Translations under genes and position numbers: made by a program
Part shown: positions 38,474-46,957 of the stretch, piece after piece
Numbering within the stretch: the stretch's first letter is position 1
Layout of the letters: each line of letters begins with the position of its first letter
Source: Streptomyces uncialis
GTDB lineage: Bacteria > Actinomycetota > Actinomycetes > Streptomycetales > Streptomycetaceae
Assembly (NCBI RefSeq): GCF_036250755.1
Contig: NZ_CP109584.1
Span: 1-64,000 of the forward strand
Length of the DNA: 64,000 nt
Direction of reading: 5' to 3'
The notes under the pieces: model-generated
What the model saw: the letters and a program-made list of their open reading frames with translations, nothing else
Told to the model about the DNA's origin: nothing
Databases searched by the model: none

Positions 38474-39532
38474 TCAGCGGTGGTTGTAGAAGTCGCGTTC
38501 GGCGGGCTTGGTCAGGGGGGAGTCGGCGACGGCCCTGAAGATCGGCCCGTGGCGGAGCTCCGCGTTCGCGGACGCGGTGCGGCATGCCTCCTCGCCGCCC
38601 TGGATCTTGTCGTGGACGTCCTTGGCTGCGGCGGCCTGGAGGTCGAGCTGCTCCTTGAGCAGCTCGCACTTGCCGATGAGGTTCGATCCGACGCCCTTCG
38701 CGGTGATCTCGGCGATGAGTCCGTCGCAGTCCGTGGCCAGCTCCGTGGACTCGTCCATGAGTTCCAGGGCGGTGTCGGTGCTGGCCTGGCACAGGGTGGC
38801 CGAGCCTTCGGCGAGGTCGATGACCTGGGTGAGGGTCATGACCTCACCGCCGCTGTAGGTACGGGACTTGCCCGCGGCGGTCGTGACGTGAACGCCCTTG
38901 TCGTCGACGGTCGCGGAGTGCGGAACGGGCGGGTTGGGCTGCATCGCGGGGTCCTTCCGGATGTGGTCGGGCAGCTTGACGGTGCGGGGCCGCGGAATGG
39001 TGCCGGGGGGCGGGACCGCGGATCCCGGCGGAACCGTCGGCGGCGGCGGGGGTGCGGACGGCGGGGTCGTCGGCGGCGGAGGTGCGGACGGCGGGGTCGT
39101 CGGCGGCGGAGGTGCGGACGGCGGAGGGGGCGTTGCCGTCGGCGGGGTCGGCGGAGTCGTCGGGGGTGGGGGCGCCGTCGGGGGTGGGGGCGCCGTCGGG
39201 GGAACCGTCGAGGACGGAGACCCTGCGGGCGGCGTTGCCGCAGAAGGCTTGCCGGACGTGGAAACGGAAGGCTTGGCGGTCGGCTTCTTGAGGTAGGCCG
39301 AACGCCATCCGTCGCGCAGGCCACCGGCCATATGTGCGCCCGCCAGCAGACCGTAATGCGTTTTCGCCGCGACGTTGTACGGGGCGTTCCTGAATGTGTC
39401 CGGAGCCCGGGTCGGCTTCCATTTCTCCTTTGTTTTAGCGGGGGGTTTCTTGATTCCCGCCTGCTCGTATTTCCCGTTTGTTTTCTCCACGCCGAACAGG
39501 TAGCTGATGGCGAGGAGTACCAGGAGTTCCAT
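38474..39532 (-). CDS. Membrane-anchored Pro-rich protein with shared C-terminal tail
   Basis: 352 aa. One N-terminal membrane helix (ELLVLLAISYLFGV) and a basic segment lead to a ~75-residue Pro-rich stretch (repeats of SAPPPPTTPP, probably extended). The C-terminal third is a helical domain with three Cys (TLCQAST, ATDCDGLI, GKCELLKEQ) ending RHGPIFRAVADSP...AERDFYNHR. The tail mirrors the neighbour at 38061-38453. The Pro-rich linker could span the cell wall. Confidence 0.7.
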   Translation of the reverse strand: MELLVLLAISYLFGVEKTNGKYEQAGIKKPPAKTKEKWKPTRAPDTFRNAPYNVAAKTHYGLLAGAHMAGGLRDGWRSAYLKKPTAKPSVSTSGKPSAATPPAGSPSSTVPPTAPPPPTAPPPPTTPPTPPTATPPPPSAPPPPTTPPSAPPPPTTPPSAPPPPPTVPPGSAVPPPGTIPRPRTVKLPDHIRKDPAMQPNPPVPHSATVDDKGVHVTTAAGKSRTYSGGEVMTLTQVIDLAEGSATLCQASTDTALELMDESTELATDCDGLIAEITAKGVGSNLIGKCELLKEQLDLQAAAAKDVHDKIQGGEEACRTASANAELRHGPIFRAVADSPLTKPAERDFYNHR

Positions 39533-39679
39533 GACCCTCCCTTCTGTGACTGTGTGTGGTTGTGGTCGGTTACCGGTTACCGGTTACAGCCCCCAGAGCC
39601 ACGCCGAACCCCCCGCTGGAGGGTCCGAATCAGGGTTCTGGGGGCCTGTAACCGGTAACCGGTAACCGAGTCTGCTCAC

Positions 39680-39898
39680 TCAGCGCGACGACGAACCGAT
39701 GTTGTTCACGGTCGTGTTCGCCGTGTTGAACACCGACTCCAGCGTGGTGCGGATCTCCTCACTGAACGGCGTGTACGGCAGGAAGATCCCGGAGACGATC
39801 AGCATGATGCAGACCATCATCTGCTTTCCCTTCGTCTTCTTGAAGGTGAAGAACAGGGCCCAGCAGAACAGGGCGAGAGCGAAGAACTGGAGCGTCAT
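39680..39898 (-). CDS. Small two-helix membrane protein
   Basis: 72 aa from the ATG with GAAGGG eight bases upstream. Two hydrophobic helices (FFALALFCWALFFTF and MMVCIMLIVSGIFL) are joined by KKTKGK. The C-terminal part (TLESVFNTANTTVNNIG) would lie outside. Likely a component of the conjugation membrane complex (Spd-like). Confidence 0.6.
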   Translation of the reverse strand: MTLQFFALALFCWALFFTFKKTKGKQMMVCIMLIVSGIFLPYTPFSEEIRTTLESVFNTANTTVNNIGSSSR

Positions 39899-39899
39899 T

Positions 39900-40538
39900 T
39901 CATGCACCCTTCTCGAAGGTGAATCCCTTGTCGTTCATGGGGGTTACCGCACCCGAACCGGAGGGCGCGGAAAGCTTCTTGTAGGCGATGAATCCGCCGC
40001 CTCCGACAAGCGCCACCCACAGCCACGGGCTGGAGGTGATGCCGCCGCCGGCACTGCCACCGGAGGACTTCTGGGCCCTGGCGGCCGTCCCGCTGAAGAC
40101 CGGGGCGTCGCACTCGGGGATCCTCGCGATGTCGTACGAGGCCGCCTTGGCGACCGCCGCCGCACGCTGCTTCATGCACTCGCGGTAGACGGTCATCTCC
40201 CGCTCGTACACGACCTTGGCGGTGGCCTCCGCGGTCTGCGCCCGCTGCTTGTCGGCCTCCGCTTCGACCAGGGCGTTCGCGGCGCTCTCCTGGGCGCGCG
40301 CACGCTCCTGGGCGGCCTGCTCGTTCTGCATGCTGGTGACGGTGATGACCGTGCCGCACACGGCGACAACGGCGAGCGTGCCGCACACGGCGAGCGCCGC
40401 AGTGTTGCGGCGCATCCCGCCGACCGCAGTGGAAAGACGCGAGGTCGCGGGCTTCTCCGGCTTATCCGGAGTCGGGGGCGTCGGAGGGGTTGGGGGGTTC
40501 ATGAGGTTGAACTCCTTGTCCCAGTCGATTCCGGACAT
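39900..40538 (-). CDS. Membrane protein with coiled coil, transfer-associated
   Basis: 212 aa. After a Pro-rich start, a membrane helix (AALAVCGTLAVVAVCGTVI) leads to an Ala/Glu coiled coil (QAAQERARAQESAANALVEA) and then a Cys pair (YRECMKQ, IPECDAP). A second hydrophobic stretch (WLWVALVGGGGFIAY) precedes the end. Stop and next start are 1-2 bases apart. It may line a transfer channel. Confidence 0.65.
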   Translation of the reverse strand: MSGIDWDKEFNLMNPPTPPTPPTPDKPEKPATSRLSTAVGGMRRNTAALAVCGTLAVVAVCGTVITVTSMQNEQAAQERARAQESAANALVEAEADKQRAQTAEATAKVVYEREMTVYRECMKQRAAAVAKAASYDIARIPECDAPVFSGTAARAQKSSGGSAGGGITSSPWLWVALVGGGGFIAYKKLSAPSGSGAVTPMNDKGFTFEKGA

Positions 40539-40629
40539 GGGCGGCTGACTCCTTTTCGATGTGGAAAGGGGGTTCTGACCAGGGGGAACGTGCTGTACCG
40601 GCCGGGTGACTGCTTCCGGCAGTCGCAAC

Positions 40630-40662
40630 GAGGGCCAGCCCGATTCACGCGGGCTGGCCCTC
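40630..40662 (-). terminator. 12-bp hairpin after the DUF2637 gene
   Basis: GAGGGCCAGCCC at 40630-40641 pairs with 40651-40662. It follows the stop of the long gene at 40687-42957. Confidence 0.75.
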
Positions 40663-40686
40663 ACTGGTGTGTGCCGGACGGGTGGG

Positions 40687-42957
40687 TCAGGTGAGGTACT
40701 TGTCGGCGTCCTCGGGCCGCAGCAGGCCGGACTCCTTCAGCAGCCGGACGGCCCTGGGCTGGTTGACCGAGAGGTCGGTACGGACCCGGTAGAGGGTGAC
40801 GAACCCGTCCTCGTCCCGCGGGAGTTCCTGTACGAGCGGGAGGAGTTCGGCGTCCGTCCGGGCGGGCGTACCGGGTCGGTCCGTACCGCCTGTACGGCCC
40901 GCACCGTTCGTTCCGGTTGCACGGGAGGAGGCGGTGGCCGTACCTGTACGGCCACCCTGTACGGCGTCACGGCCGGGCTGTGTACGGACGCTGACCGTGC
41001 CGGTGCGGTCCTGTACGGCCGCGTGAGCCGCACCGGTACGCCCCCGGGGCGCCGTACCTGTGCGCGCCGCCCCGTCCGGGGTGGTGTGCACGCCGTATGT
41101 ACGGTCGCTGTACGGCCTGGTCAGCGCCCCTTCGCCCCCGTCGTGGTGCGAGGGGTGCGAGAGGGCATGTGCCGGGTCCGTACCGTCGTGTCCGGTGCCC
41201 GTACCGTCCGCTCGTCCGTCGCTGTTCGCGGCGTACAGACCGTCGTGAGCGGGCTGCGTACGGCCGGACGTCGCACTGTCCGTACCGTCCGCCCGGCGGT
41301 GCGTACCTGTACGGGCGTGCGTTCCGCTTCCGCCGTCCGTACCGGTACGGCCCGGCGTACCGGTGGCCGTTGCGGACGGTGCGTCCGTACCGCCGTGGCC
41401 GTCCGTACTGTCGTCGTGCATGAGGGTGTGGACGCGCCAGATGACGGCCACGAAGATCAGGACGACGAAGGTGGTGAGCTGCCACGGAGCCGCTCCGCCC
41501 TCGGGGACGAGGTGCGCCTGCTCGGAGAGGTGGAAGACGACGTTGGCCGACGCCATCAGCAGCAGCGCCGGCGCGATGTCCCGCTTGGTGCGGAACGCGG
41601 TGACGCAGTAGACGTCGATGCTGACCGGCAGGAGCGGGGCGACGTACTCGTTGATGCCGACCATGCGGGCGAGTTCGTACTCGCCGGAGGCGGCGAGGCC
41701 GACGCCGGCGGCCAGCGCGACCCACGGCGCCATCTTCCACAGTTTGCCGCCGAGGTTCTGGCGCCGGCCGCGCCACTTCGAGGCGGACTTCTTGGCCTCG
41801 CGGGCCTCGTTCAGCAGCCGGCGGGCGCGGGCCTCGTCGGCCTGCGCCCGGTCTGTGATGCCCTTGGCCTTGCGCTCGGCCTCGGCGGTGATGCGCTCGG
41901 CCTGCTTCTGGGCGGCCTCGCGCAGCTCCTGGGCGACGGTGGTGGCCTCGGTCCGCAGCTTCTCGCGCTGCTTGTCGCACGCCGTCTTCAGCCCGGCGAG
42001 CTCCTCGGCCAGGGCCTGGCGCTTGGCGGCGGCCTCGGTATCGAACTTCTCACCGAGCTCGCGCAGCTCGGCGCGCAGTTCGGCGCGGGCCGTCTCCGCC
42101 TCGGCGCTCACGGCGGCGACGTGGGCGTCGGCCTCGCGGCGCCGCACGGCGGCGGCCTCGACCGCGTCCGCGTACAGCGCCTCCGCCTCGGTGCGCCGGG
42201 CGTCGTACTGCTCGGCGGCGGACTTGGCGAGCTGGGCGTGGCGCTCGCGGGCCTGGTCGACCTCCTTCTGCGTAGCGGCGAGCAGGTCGTCGGCCTCCTC
42301 GCGGGCGCGGGCGAGGATCTGTCCGGCCTCGGTGCGGCGGGTGGCAACCAGGGCGGCGATCTCGGTGAGGTCGGCCTCGGCCAGGCGCCGCAGCTCGGCG
42401 ACCGCGGTCGAGGTGGCCTGGTGGTCGGCGCCGGCCAGCTCGGTCAGCTCCACCACCTGCGCCCGCGCCCGGGCGAGGAGCTGGTCGGCGCGGGTACGGG
42501 CCTCGGTCAGGAGCCGGTCGGCTTCGCCACGCAACTTCTGCGCCTCCGCGCGCAAAGTCTCGGCCTCGGTGGTGGCCGCCGCCCGCTGGGCGGTGACCTC
42601 TTCCTGGGCACCGGCGGTGACGGCCTCGGCGCGGGTGTGCGCGGCGGCCAGGAGGACGGTGGTCTGCTCGTGGGTGTCGGCGACGGTGCGCGCCGCCTGT
42701 TCCTCGGCCTGCGTCTGGAGGACGAGGGCCTGTTCGCGGGCGGTGTCGATGATGTCGGCGGCCCGGTCGCGGGCGTCCGCGACCCTGGCCAGCACCGCCC
42801 AGTCCGTCTCCAGCACCGTCTCCTTCTCCGAGACGGTCCCCGGCTCGGGGGCCGGGGCCGGGGCAGGCAGGGTGGAGGCGGCGGGCTGCGCGACCGTCGT
42901 GGTCGGCTTCTTGGTGCGGGCGGTGGCCCTCTTGGTCCGGGTTCGAGTGGCGGCCAC
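40687..42957 (-). CDS. Long coiled-coil DUF2637 protein
   Basis: 756 aa from a GTG after AAGGAGG. Residues ~45-390 are almost unbroken coiled coil (Ala/Glu/Arg, e.g. RAEAVTAGAQEEVTAQRAAA). Then a DUF2637 membrane domain (WVALAAGVGLAASGEYEL, LPVSIDVYCVTAFR, VVLIFVAVIWRVHTL). A ~200-residue low-complexity Gly/Thr/Arg linker ends in a winged helix (GFVTLYRVRTDLSVNQPRAV). DUF2637 (SpdB-like) proteins are typical of Streptomyces plasmid transfer or spread regions. The DNA for the linker is dense in GTAC. Confidence 0.8.
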   Translation of the reverse strand: MAATRTRTKRATARTKKPTTTVAQPAASTLPAPAPAPEPGTVSEKETVLETDWAVLARVADARDRAADIIDTAREQALVLQTQAEEQAARTVADTHEQTTVLLAAAHTRAEAVTAGAQEEVTAQRAAATTEAETLRAEAQKLRGEADRLLTEARTRADQLLARARAQVVELTELAGADHQATSTAVAELRRLAEADLTEIAALVATRRTEAGQILARAREEADDLLAATQKEVDQARERHAQLAKSAAEQYDARRTEAEALYADAVEAAAVRRREADAHVAAVSAEAETARAELRAELRELGEKFDTEAAAKRQALAEELAGLKTACDKQREKLRTEATTVAQELREAAQKQAERITAEAERKAKGITDRAQADEARARRLLNEAREAKKSASKWRGRRQNLGGKLWKMAPWVALAAGVGLAASGEYELARMVGINEYVAPLLPVSIDVYCVTAFRTKRDIAPALLLMASANVVFHLSEQAHLVPEGGAAPWQLTTFVVLIFVAVIWRVHTLMHDDSTDGHGGTDAPSATATGTPGRTGTDGGSGTHARTGTHRRADGTDSATSGRTQPAHDGLYAANSDGRADGTGTGHDGTDPAHALSHPSHHDGGEGALTRPYSDRTYGVHTTPDGAARTGTAPRGRTGAAHAAVQDRTGTVSVRTQPGRDAVQGGRTGTATASSRATGTNGAGRTGGTDRPGTPARTDAELLPLVQELPRDEDGFVTLYRVRTDLSVNQPRAVRLLKESGLLRPEDADKYLT

Positions 42958-43126
42958 GCCGCCTCCTTCCAGGTCGGGTGCCGCCCCAGCATTCCCGGGG
43001 CGGCGGTGGTACGGGGTGGGTGAATGAGCCACGCGGGTTGGGCAGCTCCGGCGGCCTGTCCGGGGCTCCCGCCGGGCGGGCGTGGTCCCGGATTCCGCCG
43101 TCGGGTGCCGGGTGGGCGGGGCCGGG

Positions 43127-43384
43127 TCAGTCGCGGGGGCGGTCCAGGCGGTGGACCCGCTCGGGGCCGCCGCCGGTGGCGGCGACCCGGGTGCCGTAGT
43201 CGTGGATCTCGGCGCCGCGCGTGTCGCGGCCCCGGCGGGTCAGCGCCGCGGCGAGGGTCCCGGTGCCGGAGGTGAACGCGGCCCGCGCCTCCTGGTCGCC
43301 GGACTCGACGGCCCGGTCGATGCCGCGGGTGAGGCGGCGGTGGCCCCGGACCTCGGTGGCGGTGTCGCGCAGGCGTCGGAACAT
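43127..43384 (-). CDS. Small basic helical protein
   Basis: 85 aa, start ATG with AGGCAGGG. Basic helix (RGHRRLTRGIDRAVES) followed by TGTLAAALTRRGRD. No family recognised. Confidence 0.5.
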   Translation of the reverse strand: MFRRLRDTATEVRGHRRLTRGIDRAVESGDQEARAAFTSGTGTLAAALTRRGRDTRGAEIHDYGTRVAATGGGPERVHRLDRPRD

Positions 43385-43443
43385 GAAAGGCCCTGCCTCT
43401 CTGGATTCTTGCGGGTCCGGGCTGTCCGGGCTCCCCTGGACCG

Positions 43444-43484
43444 CGCACAGCCGCCACTCCCACGCGGGGGGCGGCGGCTGTGCG
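43444..43484. terminator. 12-bp hairpin
   Basis: CGCACAGCCGCC (43444-43455) and GGCGGCTGTGCG (43473-43484), after the small gene at 43512-43694. Confidence 0.7.
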
Positions 43485-43511
43485 GGTCAGGCAACCGACA
43501 GACAGGGAAGC

Positions 43512-43694
43512 TCAGTTGAGGTCCGGGACGTCCGGGGCGCGGCGGTCGGAACATCCGGGCGGGTGCGGGCGGCGGGCCCGGGTCACCAGGGCCGCCGCGT
43601 GCGGGACGCCCAAGTCGGCCAGGACCCCGTAGGAGTCGTAGTCGGCGGCGGTCCAGGCGGGCTGGGGGCCGTCGGGGGAGTCGGGCTGTGTCAC
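43512..43694 (-). CDS. Small protein coupled to WhiB
   Basis: 60 aa from a GTG overlapping the WhiB stop (GTGA). Reads PQPAWTAADYDSYGVLADLG in its first half and has one Cys near the end. Unknown; possibly co-regulated with the WhiB factor. Confidence 0.5.
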   Translation of the reverse strand: MTQPDSPDGPQPAWTAADYDSYGVLADLGVPHAAALVTRARRPHPPGCSDRRAPDVPDLN

Positions 43695-44029
43695 GCTGCG
43701 GCCTCCCCGGTACGGTGCGCGGTCCGGGCGGCGGCGCGGAGCATCGCCCGCCGCTCGGACGGGGTGGTACCACCCCAGATCCCGTCCGGTTCACGGCGCT
43801 CCAACGCACCGCGCAGGCAGGCACCGATCACCGGGCAGACCGAGCAGATCGCCTTGGCGTCATCGGCCTGGAGCACGGCGGGGCCGTTCTCCCCGACAGG
43901 GAAGAACAACTCCGGGTCGACGTCGGCTCCGGTGCCCGGGCCGCACAGGGCCCGCGCACGGAAGTCGCCCTCGGCGGTGGCCGGGGTAAGGGCGGGGGAG
44001 GGAGTGCGGAAGACACGGCGGGAGGTCAC
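43691..44029 (-). CDS. WhiB-family iron-sulfur regulator
   Basis: 112 aa from GTG. The four cluster cysteines are C29, C62, C65 and C71 (ALCGPG, AICSVCPVIGAC). The GIWGG turn (83-87) and basic TPSERRAML segment follow. WhiB-like (Wbl) proteins hold a [4Fe-4S] cluster and act with the sigma factor; plasmid copies are frequent in actinobacteria. It may regulate genes of this block. Confidence 0.92.
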   Translation of the reverse strand: MTSRRVFRTPSPALTPATAEGDFRARALCGPGTGADVDPELFFPVGENGPAVLQADDAKAICSVCPVIGACLRGALERREPDGIWGGTTPSERRAMLRAAARTAHRTGEAAA

Positions 44030-44104
44030 CAGGACCTCCCGGCGGGGAATGCGAAGGTGTGCATGATCGCCTCCTTCATGTTGGGGTTTGGAGTGGTGCG
44101 GTCC

Positions 44105-44134
44105 GCGGCCCCGGAGTGCTCAGTCCGGGGCCGC
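44105..44134. terminator. 11-bp hairpin
   Basis: GCGGCCCCGGA and TCCGGGGCCGC flank an 8-nt loop. It lies just past the gene at 44154-44345 on the minus strand. Confidence 0.75.
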
Positions 44135-44153
44135 ACACACCCGCGTCGGCCGG

Positions 44154-44345
44154 TCAGGGCCGGCGCTTCTGCGCGGCCAGGTACCGGTCCTGCACCTCGG
44201 CGAACTCGGCGAGCAGTTGCTCGCCGAGGCGGCAGCCGGTGCGGGCGGGTGTGCAGTGGTGGCAGGCCGTCAGGTGGGCGGTGCGGGCCTTCGCGGCGGC
44301 CATGTACCGGGCGTACAGGGACGCCGGCTTCTTTGCGTTCGGCAC
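44154..44345 (-). CDS. Small Cys-rich protein
   Basis: 63 aa from a GTG with GGAAGAA. Helical, with CHHCTPARTGC in the centre, a probable zinc site, and ends in a basic segment. Small proteins of this type occur on actinobacterial plasmids. Role unknown. Confidence 0.6.
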   Translation of the reverse strand: MPNAKKPASLYARYMAAAKARTAHLTACHHCTPARTGCRLGEQLLAEFAEVQDRYLAAQKRRP

Positions 44346-44450
44346 TCGTTCTTCCAGCGGTTGAGGGTCGTGTGCCCGCTCGTGTCTGTCTCGTGCCCGT
44401 GGTGTCAGGGCCGGTACGGACAGAAGCAGGACCAGGAGCAGGTCGGGCTG

Positions 44451-44786
44451 TCAGCCGTTGGAGCGGTCCGGGCCGGCCTCGGCCCGGCGCTCGACGGCCG
44501 CCCCGACGGCCTGATGCGCGGCCATGAGCCGCTGGTCCAGCTCGGCATCGGGCGCGGGGGAGGGGGTGTCCGGCTCGTTCGTGCTCATGTGGGGCTCCCG
44601 TTCTCGGGTGCGGGCGCATCGGACGTTTATGTCGTGTATGTCGTGCACCCGGTGTCCGGCGTCCCACGCACGGGCGGCGGCCGCCGCGGCCTGGGCCAGC
44701 AGCCACCGCGCACGCGGATGGGACGAGCCGAACCGGGCGAGGGCCCGTGCCGCGCGATACTGCGCGGCACGGGCCGACCGGACCAT
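44451..44786 (-). CDS. Small Ala-rich protein (two possible starts)
   Basis: 111 aa from ATG 44786, or 45 aa from ATG 44588, which has ACGGGAG ahead of it. The longer version adds a helical segment (RWLLAQAAAAAARAWDAGHR) that looks coding. The shorter is MSTNEPDTPSP and LDQRLMAAHQAVGAAVERR. Perhaps two overlapping in-frame products exist. Confidence 0.45.
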   Translation of the reverse strand: MVRSARAAQYRAARALARFGSSHPRARWLLAQAAAAAARAWDAGHRVHDIHDINVRCARTREREPHMSTNEPDTPSPAPDAELDQRLMAAHQAVGAAVERRAEAGPDRSNG

Positions 44787-44808
44787 CCGGGGAATGGTGG
44801 GGCTCCGC

Positions 44809-44919
44809 TCAGTGGTGCGGGCAGCGCTTCAGGTGGTCGTCCACCTGATTCCTGCAGATCCAGCACTGCCAGCCCAACCGGGCCAGGTCACGCACACGCA
44901 GGCGGAGGTGGGAGCGCAT
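44809..44919 (-). CDS. Tiny zinc-finger-like protein
   Basis: 36 aa. ATG overlaps the upstream stop (ATGA). RLGWQCWICRNQVDDHLKRC ends with PHH: a compact C-x2-C...H...C layout that could bind one zinc. Translation coupling supports it being real. Confidence 0.55.
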   Translation of the reverse strand: MRSHLRLRVRDLARLGWQCWICRNQVDDHLKRCPHH

Positions 44920-45326
44920 CAGCGGCGCCCCGATCCACCGCACGAGCCGCAGCCGATCCACGTCCGCCGGCGCACACCGCCCGAGCTGGTGTCCTCGACC
45001 CGGCCGCCGGTGCCACCGCACGCCGTGCACACCAGCGCCGCCCCCGGACCCGACGGCGTGCGGGTGAGGCCGGCCTCCTGGGCGCAGCGGCAGATCCAGC
45101 ACCCGCACAGGCCACAGGCGTCGTCGGCCATCCGGGCCTGCATGGCGGCCAGGGTGCGCGGCGCGCGCCGGCCGAGACGGGCGGCCCGCAAGTCCCCCTC
45201 CATGACGAGGTACTGCACGAGCTGGTGGAACGCGGAGTCGTCGTCGGGCTCCAGGCCGCGGGCGTCGTCCTCGCGCTCGACATCGTCGATTACGCCGCCG
45301 ATGGGGCGTGACATCATCGTCTGCAC
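44919..45326 (-). CDS. DnaJ-like zinc-motif protein
   Basis: 135 aa from a GTG with GAGGAAC. Acidic N-terminus, then two zinc segments: CGLCGCWICRC, and CTACGGTGG...CGSCGGSG, the CxxCxGxG pattern of DnaJ zinc domains. No J-domain. May bind nucleic acids or act as a small chaperone-like factor. Confidence 0.65.
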   Translation of the reverse strand: MQTMMSRPIGGVIDDVEREDDARGLEPDDDSAFHQLVQYLVMEGDLRAARLGRRAPRTLAAMQARMADDACGLCGCWICRCAQEAGLTRTPSGPGAALVCTACGGTGGRVEDTSSGGVRRRTWIGCGSCGGSGRR

Positions 45327-45355
45327 AGGTTGTTCCTCTCATTGGTGGCCTGTGC

Positions 45356-45388
45356 GCGCCGCCCGGGACTCCACATCCCGGGCGGCGC
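45356..45388. terminator. 13-bp perfect hairpin
   Basis: GCGCCGCCCGGGA and TCCCGGGCGGCGC flank CTCCACA. Upstream of the DnaJ-like gene on the minus strand, so it ends readthrough from 45983-46387. Confidence 0.8.
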
Positions 45389-45982
45389 ATCTTCGTTTGG
45401 GGCCCTGTGACCCCACGCCGCCACCAGCCCGCACGCACAGTGCTGGGCTGGGGACGACGTGCAGAACAGGGACGATGCGCGGCCTGCTGCCTTCCGCGCT
45501 GACCACCTTTCGACCGGGAGGTGGAGTGCCCGCGACCACTGGCTCACCCGCCGGGTCGTGCGATGTTCCGCTTACCGGCTGGGGGCTGTCGTCGCGCTAC
45601 CGCCGCATGGTGCTGCGGGGGAGGGTGATCGCTCGGCCCACGCGGCAGCCGAACCAAATGGCTTGCTGCCGCTCCGTGGCACGAAGAAGGGTCGCTCTCA
45701 CTCCCCCGCCTCGTGCCGCCGTTCACGGTGACCGGATTCTGGCTCCGGTCGTGCCCTTCTGACGCTCCCGAGCCGGTCACCCTTGCCGCAGCACCCGGCC
45801 AGTTGCCTGGCCAGGGGCGGTAGTCGTCACCCGGTGGTCGCGTCTTCAGTTCTCAAGGAACGAGCACTCCCCGGTCCGGCCGCGTGGCACGCGGCTTTTC
45901 CGGGAGCTGGCGGGAAGATCTGGCCGCTTCGACCGTCGCCACCCGAGGTGGCGACGATGGGAGCCGTCAGAGCCGGAAAGGG
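45389..45982. other. Gene-poor stretch
   Basis: No supported gene. Some minor hairpins are present, e.g. GTCGCCACC/GGTGGCGAC around 45935-45956 and CCGCG...CGCGG followed by CTTTTCC near 45878-45900. Nothing else stands out. Confidence 0.35.
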
Positions 45983-46387
45983 TCAGGCCGCGATCGGCAG
46001 AGGCGCTGCGGCGGCCGGCCGCCGCGCGATGCGCAGCCGCTCGGCGTAAGGGAGGAGCACGTCGACCAGGCGCTCGCGCACCAGCTCGGTGATCGACGGG
46101 TCGGCCGCAAGGATGTCCCGCGCCGCCTCCCGCCGCGCCCCGGAGTCCGCGATGACCTCGTCGCGGGCCTTGGTCTTGCCCTTCTTCACCGCAGTGGCGG
46201 CGTCCCATCGGGCCAGCTCGTGCACGGTCACCAGGTCGTACATCTCAAGCGGTGTGCCGAAGGCGACGTCCAGGTCGATGTCGGCGAAGTCGGCGAGCGG
46301 CACCTCGACGGCCTCCAGGAGAGCGAGTGTCTCCGTGTCGAAAGTCTCGGTAGCGAGGCCAGCGGCGGGGCGGCGGGCGGTGTTCAT
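45983..46387 (-). CDS. Hypothetical acidic helical protein
   Basis: 134 aa from an ATG with AGAAGGGAG. Acidic first half (ALLEAVEVPLADFADIDLDV), then a helical part (TKARDEVIADSGARREAARD, ELVRERLVDVLLPYAERLRI). Divergent from the GntR gene, sharing its control region, so it may be a target of that regulator. Confidence 0.55.
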   Translation of the reverse strand: MNTARRPAAGLATETFDTETLALLEAVEVPLADFADIDLDVAFGTPLEMYDLVTVHELARWDAATAVKKGKTKARDEVIADSGARREAARDILAADPSITELVRERLVDVLLPYAERLRIARRPAAAAPLPIAA

Positions 46388-46483
46388 GCGGTGCTCCCTT
46401 CTAGGTTCGGGCTCTGCGTGATCCCGGCGGAAATAGCAGGTGTTGGGGGCTTTGCCACCCGTCCACCCTGTCGACATACATAA

Positions 46484-46547
46484 CTTAGCTGATACAGTCG
46501 GGGGCGTGTCAAGCACTTGATTAAGGAAGCTATGGAAGCTAGCTAAG
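46484..46547. promoter_or_regulatory. Divergent control region with CTTAGCT ... AGCTAAG
   Basis: An AT-rich patch between the divergent genes contains CTTAGCT at 46484-46490 and AGCTAAG at 46541-46547, with AAGCTATGGAAGCTAGC between. The spacing and inverted halves suggest an operator for the adjacent GntR-type repressor. Confidence 0.5.
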
Positions 46548-46566
46548 GCGAGGGGGTCGACCTACG

Positions 46567-46908
46567 ATGTCGCTCATGAGCAACGAGGCCGTGCAGCCGT
46601 ACCAGCGAATCGTTCAGGATGCCCGCGACAAGATCCGCTCCGGTCGTTGGGCCGCCGGAACGAAACTGCCGAGCACGCGCGAGCTGGCAGAGGAGTACGG
46701 CGTCGCGGCTGGCACCGTCCAGCGAGCCCTGACCGAGCTGCGCACAGCCGGGCTCATCTACTCCCATCAGGGCCGCGGTTCCTTCATCACGGACACGGCC
46801 GCCGAGACCAACGAGGACTCGACCGCCCGTGCTCTCAAGGCACTTGAGGAGCAGGTAGCCGATCTGGCCGCGCGACTCGAAAAGATCGAGAAGGGGCGCG
46901 ACGACTGA
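46567..46908 (+). CDS. GntR-family regulator (KorA-like size)
   Basis: 113 aa. Winged helix with the HTH EYGVAAGTVQRALTELRTAG and wing IYSHQGRGSFI, preceded by the typical YQRIVQDARDKIRSG. Instead of a large ligand domain it ends in a short coiled coil (LKALEEQVADLAARLEKIEK), like the YtrA/short class and plasmid Kor repressors. It likely represses itself and the divergent gene. Confidence 0.88.
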   Translation: MSLMSNEAVQPYQRIVQDARDKIRSGRWAAGTKLPSTRELAEEYGVAAGTVQRALTELRTAGLIYSHQGRGSFITDTAAETNEDSTARALKALEEQVADLAARLEKIEKGRDD

Positions 46909-46957
46909 GGTCCTTCCCTGCGTCTCGTTGCGCATCGCCATCTCTCTCCGGTGGGGT

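Noticed and set aside
40606..43023. 805-aa plus-strand open frame opposite the DUF2637 gene
   Set aside because: It is the mirror of a well-supported coiled-coil gene; its Gly/Val/Arg-rich content follows from the Ala/Glu codons on the other strand, and it has no recognisable domain.
45476..45762. Possible plus-strand peptide in the 45.4-45.8 kb spacer
   Set aside because: No ribosome site, no codon pattern different from chance, no recognisable motif.
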